This document shows positions 23,231 to 31,379 of a DNA stretch of 64,000 bases, piece by piece. The position numbers and the translations under genes are program-made. How positions within the stretch are numbered: the first letter of the stretch is position 1; each line of letters begins with the position of its first letter. The notes under the pieces were generated by a model that was given only the letters and a program-made list of their open reading frames with translations, had not been told where the DNA came from and ran no database searches. The stretch is from Bradyrhizobium erythrophlei (GTDB lineage: Bacteria; Pseudomonadota; Alphaproteobacteria; Rhizobiales; Xanthobacteraceae), in NCBI RefSeq assembly GCF_900129425.1, contig NZ_LT670817.1, forward strand, positions 6,634,001-6,698,000, written 5' to 3'.

Positions 23231-25894
23231 ATGACCGAGCCGAACAGATTGACCCTTTCAGGCGTTCCCGACCACCAGCCCGCGGCTGGCGGCATCGCCG
23301 CGCGTGCGCGGGCATCCGCGACCCCGCAATATCTGAGCGGCCTCAATCCCGAGCAGCGCGAGGCGGTGGAAACGCTGGACGGGCCGGTTCTGGTGCTGGC
23401 GGGGGCCGGCACCGGCAAGACCCGGGTACTGACCTGCCGCATCGCCCACATCCTCAGCACGGGCCGCGCGCGACCCGGCGAAATTCTCTCAGTCACCTTC
23501 ACCAACAAGGCGGCGCGCGAGATGAAGCTGCGGCTCGGCCAGATGCTGGGCCAGGCGGTCGAGGGCATGCCGTGGCTCGGCACCTTTCACTCGATCGGCG
23601 GGCGTATCCTGCGCAGCCACGCCGAACTGGTGCAGTTGAAGTCGAATTTCACCGTGCTCGATGTCGACGACCAGATCCGGCTGTTGAAGCAGCTTCTGGC
23701 GGCCGACAACATCGACGACAAGCGCTGGCCGGCGCGCATGCTGGCCGGCCTGATCGACGGCTGGAAGAATCGCGGGCTGACGCCGTCGCAGGTGCCCCCG
23801 GGCGAAGCCGCCGTGTTCGGCAACGGCCGGGGCGGCAAGCTCTACGCGGCCTATCAGGAACGGCTGAAGATCCTCAACGCCGCCGATTTCGGCGATCTGT
23901 TGCTGGAAAACATCCGGCTGTTCCGCGAACACCCCGACGTGCTCCGGCAATACCAGCACCGCTTCAAGTTCATCCTGGTCGACGAATATCAGGACACCAA
24001 CGTCGCACAATATCTGTGGCTGCGGCTCTTGGCGCAGGCGCCGTCGAAGCCGGGCGTGCCCCTATCCTCCGTCATTCCCGGCCTCGCAGCCTCTCCCGTC
24101 ATTCCGGGGCACGCCGAAGGCGTGAACCCGGAATCTGGAGATAAAGAGGACTCTCCTCGGGATTCCGGGTCTGCGCTTGCAGCGCATCCCGGAATGACGG
24201 CGCAAAGTCCACCCAAAAACATCTGCTGCGTCGGCGACGACGACCAGTCGATCTATGGCTGGCGCGGCGCCGAGGTCGACAACATCCTGCGCTTCGAACA
24301 CGATTTTCCCGGCGCCAAGGTGATCCGGCTGGAGCGCAACTACCGCTCCACCGGCCACATCCTGGCCGCCGCCTCGCATCTGATTGCGCATAATGAGGGA
24401 CGGCTCGGCAAGACATTGCGCACCGAGGACGTCGACGGCGAAAAGGTCACCGTGACCGGCTCCTGGGACTCCGAAGAGGAAGCCCGTGCCATCGGCGAGG
24501 AGATCGAGGAACTGCAGCGCGGCGGCCACAAGCTCAACGATATCGCGATCCTGGTGCGGGCCTCGTTCCAGATGCGCGAATTCGAAGATCGTTTTGTCAC
24601 GCTCGGCCTGCCCTATCGCGTGATCGGCGGCCCCCGATTCTACGAGCGCGCCGAAGTCCGCGATGCGCTGGCGTATTTGCGCGTCATCAACTCGCCGGCC
24701 GACGACCTCGCCTTCGAGCGCATCGTCAACGTGCCGAAACGCGGCCTCGGCGACGCCTCCGTGCAGATGCTGCACGACCACGGCCGCAAGCGCCGCATTC
24801 CGCTGTTCGAGGCTGCCCGCGCGGTGGTCGAGACCGACGAGCTGAAGCCGAAAGCGCGCGGCTCCCTGCGCGATCTCATCGTCAATTTCGATCGCTGGCG
24901 CGCGCAACGCGAGGTAACCTCGCACACCGAACTGGCCGAGATCGTGCTCGACGAGAGCGGCTACACCGAAATGTGGCAGAAGGATCGTTCCGCCGACGCC
25001 GCCGGACGCCTGGAAAACCTCAAGGAGCTGGTGCGCTCGATGGAAGAATTCGAGAACCTGCAAGGGTTCCTCGAACACATCTCGCTGGTGATGGACCGCG
25101 ACGGCGGCGCCGAGGACGATGCGGTGTCGCTGATGACGCTGCACTCGGCCAAGGGACTGGAATTCGACAACGTGTTCCTGCCCGGCTGGGAGGAAGGCCT
25201 GTTTCCGAGCCAGCGCACGCTCGACGAACAGGGCCGCGCCGGTCTGGAAGAAGAGCGCCGTCTGGCCCATGTCGGGCTGACCCGCGCCCGCCGCCGCGCC
25301 AAGCTCTACTTCGCGACTAACCGGCGAATTCACGGCACCTGGTCGACCACGATCCCGTCGCGCTTTCTCGACGAACTTCCGGCGCATAATGTCGAGATTA
25401 CGGAGTCTAAGGGCGGCTCGGGCTGGGGCGGCAGCAGCGGTTACGGCCCCTCGCGCTTCGACAATGTCGAATCGTTCGGCTCGAGCTATACGACCCCGGG
25501 CTGGCAGCGCGCGCAGGCCAACCGCGCGCGCGGCCAGCGTGGCGGCAACGGCCAGGCCGGCGGCGGTTTCAATGAAAGCCAGTCGCCATTTTCGGGCTCG
25601 CGCAGCGATGCCTCAGGCTCGCGCAGCGATGCCCCAGGCTCGCGCAGCGATGCCTCAGGCTCGCGCGGCGAGGCCGGCGGCTTCTCCCGCAGCAAGCGCG
25701 GCCCGATGACCATCGAAGGCGAACTGATCGCCAAATCCACCGGCACCATTTCGGAATTCTCCCTCGACGACCGCGTTTTTCACCAGAAGTTCGGCTATGG
25801 CCAGGTGGTGAAGATCGACGGCAACAAGCTCACCATCGCGTTCGAAAAGGCCGGCGAGAAAAAGGTGGTCGATAGTTTCGTCGAGCGGGCGTGA
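23231..25894 (+). CDS. uvrD: UvrD/PcrA-type DNA helicase with an in-frame palindromic insert
   Basis: 887-aa superfamily 1A helicase, ATP-driven 3'-5' DNA unwinding in excision and mismatch repair and replication restart. Motifs: Q-motif LNPEQREAVE (about 38-47), Walker A GAGTGKT (58-64), motif Ia TFTNKAAREM, Walker B VDEYQDT (250-256), motif III GDDDQSIYGWRGA (from 335), motif IV RLERNYRST, motif V TLHSAKGLEFDNVFLPGWEEG and motif VI RRLAHVGLTRAR. Between motifs II and III, residues about 275-328 are extra; V290-T323 is encoded by a dispersed palindromic repeat. The C-terminal part has a four-fold GSRSDAS repeat in a Gly/Ser-rich linker, then a Tudor-like VFHQKFGYGQVVKIDGNKLTI domain. Confidence 0.92.
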   Translation: MTEPNRLTLSGVPDHQPAAGGIAARARASATPQYLSGLNPEQREAVETLDGPVLVLAGAGTGKTRVLTCRIAHILSTGRARPGEILSVTFTNKAAREMKLRLGQMLGQAVEGMPWLGTFHSIGGRILRSHAELVQLKSNFTVLDVDDQIRLLKQLLAADNIDDKRWPARMLAGLIDGWKNRGLTPSQVPPGEAAVFGNGRGGKLYAAYQERLKILNAADFGDLLLENIRLFREHPDVLRQYQHRFKFILVDEYQDTNVAQYLWLRLLAQAPSKPGVPLSSVIPGLAASPVIPGHAEGVNPESGDKEDSPRDSGSALAAHPGMTAQSPPKNICCVGDDDQSIYGWRGAEVDNILRFEHDFPGAKVIRLERNYRSTGHILAAASHLIAHNEGRLGKTLRTEDVDGEKVTVTGSWDSEEEARAIGEEIEELQRGGHKLNDIAILVRASFQMREFEDRFVTLGLPYRVIGGPRFYERAEVRDALAYLRVINSPADDLAFERIVNVPKRGLGDASVQMLHDHGRKRRIPLFEAARAVVETDELKPKARGSLRDLIVNFDRWRAQREVTSHTELAEIVLDESGYTEMWQKDRSADAAGRLENLKELVRSMEEFENLQGFLEHISLVMDRDGGAEDDAVSLMTLHSAKGLEFDNVFLPGWEEGLFPSQRTLDEQGRAGLEEERRLAHVGLTRARRRAKLYFATNRRIHGTWSTTIPSRFLDELPAHNVEITESKGGSGWGGSSGYGPSRFDNVESFGSSYTTPGWQRAQANRARGQRGGNGQAGGGFNESQSPFSGSRSDASGSRSDAPGSRSDASGSRGEAGGFSRSKRGPMTIEGELIAKSTGTISEFSLDDRVFHQKFGYGQVVKIDGNKLTIAFEKAGEKKVVDSFVERA
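24098..24198. repeat. Type-A palindromic repeat inserted inside the helicase gene
   Basis: About 101 bp, beginning GTCATTCCGGGG and ending CCCGGAATGAC, with inner arms AACCCGGAATC and GATTCCGGGT. The same family recurs at 29364, 35456, 42668, 47251, 47646 and 57680. Here it lies in the coding sequence, is read through without a stop and encodes a hydrophilic stretch (VIPGHAEGVNPES... to ...AAHPGMT). A second GTCATTCC start at 24071, 27 bp upstream, suggests a partial second copy or a target-side duplication. Confidence 0.85.
25595..25678 (+). repeat. 21-bp tandem repeat, four copies, in helicase linker
   Basis: Unit GGCTCGCGCAGCGATGCCTC plus one base, encoding GSRSDAS. Copies 1-3 are near identical (one T/C change) and copy 4 is degenerate (GSRGEAG). 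The unit length is a multiple of three, so copy-number change alters the linker length without frameshift. Confidence 0.9.
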
Positions 25895-26075
25895 CATCGA
25901 GTGTTTGATGGCGCCTGGGGCACTGTGACCGCGAAATCAATAAACTCATCCGCATTTTAGCGAATTTTTAGAACCAATACTTAGCCTCCATTTTTACCGA
26001 AAACTCGGGTGTGTGCGCTATGAGCCAACGTGGAAATCTTTGGCACGGGTGTATTGGCAGTTAAGGTTGGGCGGA

Positions 26076-27200
26076 ATGAGTGAGGCAAGTTCGTTTTTAA
26101 GGGACCTCGATGACGCGGTGTTGCGGGGAAACGAAGAAAGCCGCCTGCGGGCATTGTGGCATACCACCGATTTGATGATCGCCGGCCGGTACAGCGATGA
26201 CGAGATATGGACCTTTGGCGAGGTGATCGGGCGGCTTGCCGATGAAATCGAGGTTGCCGCCCGCGCGCAGCTTGCCAGGCGGCTGGCCCGCTTCGACAAG
26301 GCCCCGGTCAACATCATCCATAAACTGGCCTTTGACGATTCGATCGATGTCGCCGGCCCGGTATTGCTGGAGTCGGAGCGGCTCGAGACTCCCGCCCTGG
26401 TCGCCAACGTCTGCACCAAAAGCCAGCCGCATTTGCTCGCGATCTCGAAACGAAAGTCGATCGAGGAAACGGTTACCGACGTGCTCGTGACGCGCGGCGA
26501 TCGGGAGGTCTTGAACTCGGTCGCCAAAAATGATGGCGCGCGTTTCTCGGACTTCGGCTTTTTACACATGATCCAACGGGCCGAAGGCGATTCCATTCTC
26601 GCCGAGCAACTCGGCCTCCGTGAGGACATCCCCAGGCAGCTTTTCCAGCAACTGATCGCAAAGGCGTCGGACGACGTGAAGAAGCGGCTGGAGCGCGAGC
26701 GCCCGGCCATGGTCGGCCAAATCCAGACCTCGGTGACGGACGTCGCGGGAGCGCTGCAGTCGAAGTTGGGCCCGGTATCGAGAAGCTATTTTGTCGCAAA
26801 GCGTCTTGTGACGGCGCAGCATCAGCAGGGCAACCTGAACGAAAACAGTATATCCGGCTACGCGCGATCCCATAAGTTCGACGAGATCACGATCGGCCTG
26901 TCCTTATTGTGCGCGTTGCCGGGCGACGTGATCGAACGTGCGTTGGTAGACAGGAACAGGGAAATGCTGCTGGTTCTGTGCAAAGCCCTCGACTTTTCGT
27001 GGGCGACGACCATGTCGTTGCTGTTTCTTGGCGCCAAGGATCACCGCATCACCGCCAAGGATCTGAATGATCTGGAAAGCGAGTTTGGCCGCCTCAACGT
27101 CGAGACCTCCCGGAGCGTTCTGGAATTCTACAAGTCTCGCAAGAATGCCGGGGCCGCCGATCCCGGTTCGCGGCAGCCGTCCCTGCTTGGGGTGCATTGA
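26076..27200 (+). CDS. DUF2336 domain protein
   Basis: 374-aa soluble protein matching the alphaproteobacterial DUF2336 pattern: an N-terminal region SFLRDLDDAVLRGNEESRLRALWHTTDLMI, the IWTFGEVIGRLADEIEVAARAQLARRLA helix pair, and HEAT-like helical repeats (DSIDVAGPVLLESERL, LVANVCTKSQPHLLAISKRKSIEETVTDVLVTRGD). Function is not established; some relatives link to two-component or stress-type regulation. I start at the ATG at 26076 with GGTTGGGCGGA ahead; the frame is open from 26013. Lower GC just upstream (25920-26010) suggests the promoter area. Followed 36 bp later by a 73-aa gene. Confidence 0.85.
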   Translation: MSEASSFLRDLDDAVLRGNEESRLRALWHTTDLMIAGRYSDDEIWTFGEVIGRLADEIEVAARAQLARRLARFDKAPVNIIHKLAFDDSIDVAGPVLLESERLETPALVANVCTKSQPHLLAISKRKSIEETVTDVLVTRGDREVLNSVAKNDGARFSDFGFLHMIQRAEGDSILAEQLGLREDIPRQLFQQLIAKASDDVKKRLERERPAMVGQIQTSVTDVAGALQSKLGPVSRSYFVAKRLVTAQHQQGNLNENSISGYARSHKFDEITIGLSLLCALPGDVIERALVDRNREMLLVLCKALDFSWATTMSLLFLGAKDHRITAKDLNDLESEFGRLNVETSRSVLEFYKSRKNAGAADPGSRQPSLLGVH

Positions 27201-27236
27201 GATGACCGATCCAAAATTGGCTGGAGAACATCGGCA

Positions 27237-27458
27237 ATGAACGCCATGTCATTTGGCGCGGCAGCACATGAACGCCCGGGCACCATCTCCGATGGGTCGA
27301 ACACCCCCCTGGATGCGGTCTGGATCGTTCTCGAGGCAGCGAACGATCTCGGGGACGATGCCACCGTCGAAATTTGTCGACGGGTCATCGATGCGAACCT
27401 GAACGGGAGGTCCGCCCGCCAATCCGACCTGCATATCATCCTCGATTATTTCAGGTGA
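27237..27458 (+). CDS. Small hypothetical protein downstream of DUF2336 gene
   Basis: 73 aa, no signal peptide or membrane segment. The C-terminal two thirds form a plausible helical domain: NTPLDAVWIVLEAANDLGDDATVEICRRVIDANLNG followed by SDLHIILDYFR. It begins 36 bp after the DUF2336 stop on the same strand and is probably co-transcribed. A second ATG (27246) is possible. I do not recognise the family and propose no function. Confidence 0.6.
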   Translation: MNAMSFGAAAHERPGTISDGSNTPLDAVWIVLEAANDLGDDATVEICRRVIDANLNGRSARQSDLHIILDYFR

Positions 27459-27672
27459 ATACGGGACAGTCCTGGATTTGCGGTAGCCTCGCCTGAATAG
27501 GGAGCCTGGCTTGAATGCGGGCCAGTCCGAGCCTGGTCATATGGCTCGCAGCGATTGCGCTCTGGCTTGAGCCTCCCTATCTGTCAGTGCTCGCCTCCTC
27601 TCCCGCCTTAAGCTGGCCGAATTGCCGCTTACCCTCTCGCGCATTTTTCCTGTTCAGGCTATCACGCCCGCC

Positions 27673-28596
27673 ATGCCTCCCATCATATCCGTTTCGAACC
27701 TGTCGAAGAGCTACGCATCCGGCTTCAAGGCGCTCAATAACGTCAGCCTTGACATCAACCGCGGCGAGATCTTCGCGCTGCTGGGGCCGAACGGCGCCGG
27801 CAAGACCACGCTGATCAGCATTATCTGCGGCATCGCCAATCTGAGCGAAGGCCGCGTCACCGTCGGCGGGCACGATATCAACGGGGAATATCGCGCGGCG
27901 CGCACGATGATCGGGCTGGTGCCGCAGGAGCTGCACACCGACGCCTTCGAATCGGTGTGGGCCACGGTCAGCTTCAGCCGCGGCCTGTTCGGCAAACCGA
28001 AAAATCCGGCACATATCGAAAAGGTGCTGAAGGACCTGTCGCTGTGGGACAAGAAGGACGCCAAGATCGTCACGCTGTCCGGCGGCATGAAGCGCCGGGT
28101 GATGATCGCGAAAGCGCTGTCGCACGAGCCGCAGATCCTGTTTCTGGACGAGCCGACCGCGGGCGTCGACGTCGAATTGCGCAAGGGCATGTGGGAAGTG
28201 GTGCGGACGCTGCAGGCCTCCGGGGTCACCATTATCCTCACCACGCATTACATCGAGGAGGCCGAGGAGATGGCGGACCGCATCGGCGTCATCAACAAGG
28301 GCGAGATCATCCTGGTCGAGGACAAGGCCGGCCTGATGCAGAAGCTCGGCAAGAAGCGGCTCAAGCTGCACCTGCAGGGACGGATCGATGCGATTCCCCC
28401 GGCGCTCGCGGACTACAATCTCGAACTGTCCGATGGGGGCTGCGAGGTGATCTACACCTACGACACCAAGGGCGACCGCACCGGCATCACCAGCCTGCTG
28501 AGCGACCTCCGCGGCGCCGGCATCCGCTTCTACGATCTCGACACCACCCAAAGTTCGCTGGAAGACATCTTCGTCAGTCTGGTGAGGGCGCCATGA
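27673..28596 (+). CDS. ABC-2 type exporter ATPase
   Basis: Cytoplasmic ATPase subunit, 307 aa, of a two-gene ABC-2 exporter. Walker A is GPNGAGKTT, signature TLSGGMKRRVMIAKAL, Walker B ILFLDEPTAGVDVELR and the switch His is in LTTHYIEEAEEM. A C-terminal extension of about 80 residues (from HLQGRIDAIPPAL) is typical of CcmA/NodI/DrrA-like ATPases. The ATG at 27673 is chosen; an upstream in-frame ATG at 27622 precedes the domain by 17 residues. Its stop overlaps the permease start by four bases (ATGA), so the two are coupled. Substrate unknown: polysaccharide, lipid or drug exporters all share this form. Confidence 0.9.
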   Translation: MPPIISVSNLSKSYASGFKALNNVSLDINRGEIFALLGPNGAGKTTLISIICGIANLSEGRVTVGGHDINGEYRAARTMIGLVPQELHTDAFESVWATVSFSRGLFGKPKNPAHIEKVLKDLSLWDKKDAKIVTLSGGMKRRVMIAKALSHEPQILFLDEPTAGVDVELRKGMWEVVRTLQASGVTIILTTHYIEEAEEMADRIGVINKGEIILVEDKAGLMQKLGKKRLKLHLQGRIDAIPPALADYNLELSDGGCEVIYTYDTKGDRTGITSLLSDLRGAGIRFYDLDTTQSSLEDIFVSLVRAP

Positions 28597-29354
28597 ATTT
28601 CCGGGCAGTCCGCGCGATCTATCTGTTCGAAATGGCGCGCACCTGGCGCACGCTGCTGCAAAGCATCGTGTCGCCGGTGGTTTCGACGTCGCTGTATTTC
28701 GTGGTGTTCGGGGCGGCGATCGGCTCGCGTATCACCTCGGTCCAAGGCGTCAGCTACGGCACCTTCATCGTGCCGGGGCTGGTGATGCTGTCGGTGCTGA
28801 CGCAGAGCATCGCCAATGCCTCGTTCGGGATCTATTTTCCGAAATTCGTCGGCACCATCTACGAATTGCTGTCGGCGCCGATCTCCTATTTCGAGATCGT
28901 GCTCGGCTATGTCGGCGCCGCCGCGACCAAATCGATCATCCTCGGCCTGATTATCCTCGCCACCGCCGGCCTGTTCGTGCCGCTGCACATCCACCACCCC
29001 TTCTGGATGCTGACCTTCCTGGTGCTGACGGCGGTGACCTTCAGCCTGTTCGGCTTCATCATCGGGATCTGGGCCGACGGATTCGAGAAGCTGCAGATGA
29101 TCCCGATGCTGGTAGTGACGCCGTTGACCTTCCTCGGCGGCAGCTTCTACTCGGTGAGCATGCTCCCGTCGGGCTGGCGCACCATCACGTTGCTCAATCC
29201 GGTGGTCTACCTGATCAGCGGCTTCCGGTGGAGTTTTTATGAAATCGCCGACGTCAGCGTCGGCGTCAGCATCGGCATTACGCTGATGTTTCTCGTTATC
29301 TGCATGGTCGTGGTGTGGTGGATCTTCAAGACCGGCTACCGGCTGAAGAATTGA
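28593..29354 (+). CDS. ABC-2 type exporter permease
   Basis: 253-aa inner-membrane permease with six hydrophobic segments and the ABC-2 signature region: QSIVSPVVSTSLYFVVFGAAIGSR, IANASFGIYFPKFVGTIYELLSAPIS and MIPMLVVTPLTFLGGSFYSVSMLPSGWRTITLLNPVVYLISGFRW. This resembles the NodJ/YadH-like group. It overlaps the ATPase gene by ATGA and is the last gene of the pair. A short palindrome ten bases after the stop (29364-29402) could end the transcript. Confidence 0.9.
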   Translation: MNFRAVRAIYLFEMARTWRTLLQSIVSPVVSTSLYFVVFGAAIGSRITSVQGVSYGTFIVPGLVMLSVLTQSIANASFGIYFPKFVGTIYELLSAPISYFEIVLGYVGAAATKSIILGLIILATAGLFVPLHIHHPFWMLTFLVLTAVTFSLFGFIIGIWADGFEKLQMIPMLVVTPLTFLGGSFYSVSMLPSGWRTITLLNPVVYLISGFRWSFYEIADVSVGVSIGITLMFLVICMVVVWWIFKTGYRLKN

Positions 29355-29363
29355 TGCGAAGGG

Positions 29364-29402
29364 CCATTCCGGGTTCGCGTAAACGCGCGCCCCGGAATGA
29401 CG
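29364..29402. repeat. Short type-A palindrome between convergent genes
   Basis: CATTCCGGGTTCGCG and CGCGCGCCCCGGAATG form a hairpin about 37 bases long; this is the outer-arm part of the type-A repeat without the middle. It lies between the ABC-2 permease stop and the convergent glycine-zipper gene and may act as a terminator for both, although no U-run follows. Confidence 0.75.
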
Positions 29403-29411
29403 GCCTATCGA

Positions 29412-29738
29412 TTACCGATAGCAGTGGAAGCGACGATGGTGATCGTAAAAGCCGCGGCAGCGATAGTGACCCCGATAGGGAATCCCGAGCACGCCATCCA
29501 CGGCGCCCACTGCACCGCCGACGCCGGCTCCGACCGCGCCGCCAACTAGTCCGCCCACCGGACCGGCGGCCCGGTTGCCTTCATACGCACCTTCCTGGGC
29601 GCCGCGCACGATGCCCTGCGCATGTCCGATATGGGGGATCGCCAGCAAGCCGAGAGCGAGCGCAACACCCGCAAGATAGAGTCTGGCCGGCGAACGGGTC
29701 GGCAGCGCCGATGTCTTGATCTTCGTCGTCGTTTTCAT
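29412..29738 (-). CDS. Glycine-zipper exported protein
   Basis: 108 aa. A signal peptide (RLYLAGVALALGLLAIPHIGHA, cut after AQG) is followed by a glycine-zipper block AAGPVGGLVGGAVGAGVGGAVGAVDGVLG, alternating Gly and small residues, then a basic, aromatic tail (YRGHYRCRGFYDHHRRFHCYR). Such proteins are small outer-membrane or periplasmic proteins, often hypothetical, abundant in Bradyrhizobium. Function unknown. Convergent with the ABC-2 permease; divergent from the L,D-transpeptidase gene. The 286 bp between the two starts show only weak frames. Confidence 0.78.
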   Translation of the reverse strand: MKTTTKIKTSALPTRSPARLYLAGVALALGLLAIPHIGHAQGIVRGAQEGAYEGNRAAGPVGGLVGGAVGAGVGGAVGAVDGVLGIPYRGHYRCRGFYDHHRRFHCYR

Positions 29739-30024
29739 CTGGATTCCTCTTGATCGGCTGCGATTGCGCCGGCGGGGCGGGCATGTGTAACGCCGGTGCG
29801 GCCAAAAGGTTGCGCAGCCGTGACGAATTCGCGACGGCCCGGTGCGGTGAGTCCAGCACGAATAACGCGACGCGCCGGATAAAGCCCCGCCCCTGCCTTG
29901 TTAGCGCCCGTCTGCGCATTGACGATGGCCCAAGAGCCCGGTGGAACCAAAGCCGAACTTCGGGCATATAGATGCCGGGGACGGTGAGCGTCACTGCAGT
30001 CAAGGCCCGGAGGCCAAAAGTAAG

Positions 30025-30807
30025 ATGCGTTCCTTTATCGTTGCTGTCGCTAGCCTGATGCTGTTCGCCACCGGCGCCGCGCAAGCCAAAATCTCCATCA
30101 CCGTCGACAAGAATGCGCAGATGATGACCGTCGCAGTCGACGGCGTCCAGCGCTACCAGTGGCCGGTCTCGACCGGCAATCCCTCACACGAGACGCCGAA
30201 CGGTACCTTCCAGACCTTCCGGATGGAGGAAGATCACTACTCCAAGGAATTCGACGACGCGCCGATGCCGCACTCGATCTTCTTCACCAAGGTCGGCCAC
30301 GCGATCCACGGCACCGAATCCGAAAGCCATCTCGGTGTGCCGGTGTCTCACGGCTGCGTGCGGCTGTCGCGCGCCAACGCCACGACGTTATACGCGCTTG
30401 TGCAGCAGGAGGGCGTGCTCAACACCACCGTGACGCTTACCGGTTCATCCCAGATTGCGCTGGCGCGCAATCCGCGCAGCCGCCCCAATATCGCCGTCGC
30501 CCGCCGCGATCCGACGCAGCCCTACGATCAGCAGTACAGCGCCGCCGGCGATCCCGTGGTGATCACTCCGCAGCAGGCAGCGCCGGGCCAGTACGCGCCG
30601 CAGCAGCGGGCAGACGACGGTTACATCTATCCGGCCGACGGCAGCTCGGACGTGGCGCGCTATCCCGCGCCGCGCAGCAGCCGCCGTCTCTACGACACGC
30701 AGGTCTATCAGCAGCAGCAATATTACGACAGCCGCGGCTACGCGCCGCAATATGCGCCGCAGGTCTACGCGCCGCGGCCGTATCAGCCGCGCGGACTGTT
30801 CGACTGA
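30025..30807 (+). CDS. L,D-transpeptidase (YkuD domain)
   Basis: 260-aa exported enzyme forming 3-3 peptidoglycan crosslinks or attaching proteins to peptidoglycan. A Sec signal (FIVAVASLMLFATGAAQA) precedes a YkuD domain of about 130 residues: ISITVDKNAQMMTVAVDGV, TPNGTF, the His of HAIHGTE and the nucleophile Cys in SHGCVRLS. The last 90 residues are a low-complexity Gln/Tyr/Pro/Ala-rich tail (YAPQQRADDGY, QQQQYYDSRGYAPQYAPQVYAPRPYQPRG), perhaps a wall- or membrane-contact linker. The ATG at 30025 is preferred; the frame is open from 29941 but the signal peptide begins here. A palindromic terminator follows. Confidence 0.9.
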   Translation: MRSFIVAVASLMLFATGAAQAKISITVDKNAQMMTVAVDGVQRYQWPVSTGNPSHETPNGTFQTFRMEEDHYSKEFDDAPMPHSIFFTKVGHAIHGTESESHLGVPVSHGCVRLSRANATTLYALVQQEGVLNTTVTLTGSSQIALARNPRSRPNIAVARRDPTQPYDQQYSAAGDPVVITPQQAAPGQYAPQQRADDGYIYPADGSSDVARYPAPRSSRRLYDTQVYQQQQYYDSRGYAPQYAPQVYAPRPYQPRGLFD

Positions 30808-30833
30808 CCGAACTGACGCGCGTCATTCACTTT

Positions 30834-30867
30834 CAAAAATGGCGTGGGCCGGCCCACGCCATTTTTG
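30834..30867. terminator. Bidirectional intrinsic terminator (perfect palindrome)
   Basis: A perfect 34-base palindrome: CAAAAATGGCGTGGGCC meets its exact complement with no loop bases. Each strand ends in a run of T after a GC-rich stem, so it can stop both the L,D-transpeptidase (plus) and the convergent GMC pair (minus). Confidence 0.85.
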
Positions 30868-30921
30868 GTGTTTCCGCCCCGCGATGCGTAGTCGATCCCC
30901 GAAAACTTGCGGCGATTGTGT

Positions 30922-31368
30922 TTACTCAGGCCGCCGGTACATCGGCGGCCGCACACGGACCGGATCGAGCAGCGACCAGTCGCCCTGTTCGACGACGTGC
31001 CCCCTGGGGAAGGGTGGGCGCGGTTCCTGGCCGAGCGAGCGCATCACCCGGTCGTCCCTGTAGTAGCAAAGCAGGACCACGCGGACCAATGCGGCGAGCG
31101 GCGCACCGCCAGCTTCGCGAAAAGTCGCGGCCACCTCCGTGCGGCGCACTGGGCCGAGGTCCGCGAAGACGCCACCTGCGAGCGTGGCCAGATGCACCAG
31201 TGCGCGACCTATGTCGTCGCGATCGCGCTCAAGGCTCGCCAGGATGTCATTGAAGATCGTTTCATCGTCGGCGCCGGGCACGCCATAGGCCGGACTCGGC
31301 GGGATGATCGCGGCGGCGAGCGCGCGGAAGTCGCGTATCTGTTCGGCGGAAAGGCCATGGTTCTGCAT
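30922..31368 (-). CDS. GMC dehydrogenase small subunit (gluconate 2-dehydrogenase subunit 3-like)
   Basis: 148 aa, beginning LSAEQIRDFRALAAAIIPPSPAYGVPGADD, the pattern of gluconate 2-dehydrogenase subunit 3 and related small subunits, with a helical middle and a C-terminal LLCYYRDDRVMRSLGQEPRPPFPRGHVVEQGDWSLLDPVRVRPPMYR. This subunit usually carries the Tat signal that co-exports the catalytic flavoprotein, but no leader is seen here, so the pair may be cytoplasmic or exported in another way. It starts 11 bp after the GMC gene stop, in one operon. No cytochrome subunit follows. Confidence 0.8.
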   Translation of the reverse strand: MQNHGLSAEQIRDFRALAAAIIPPSPAYGVPGADDETIFNDILASLERDRDDIGRALVHLATLAGGVFADLGPVRRTEVAATFREAGGAPLAALVRVVLLCYYRDDRVMRSLGQEPRPPFPRGHVVEQGDWSLLDPVRVRPPMYRRPE

Positions 31369-31379
31369 GTTGGTCTTTC

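Noticed and set aside
29735..29950. Possible 71-aa minus-strand protein
   Set aside because: No motif or ribosome site; lies in the promoter region between divergent genes.
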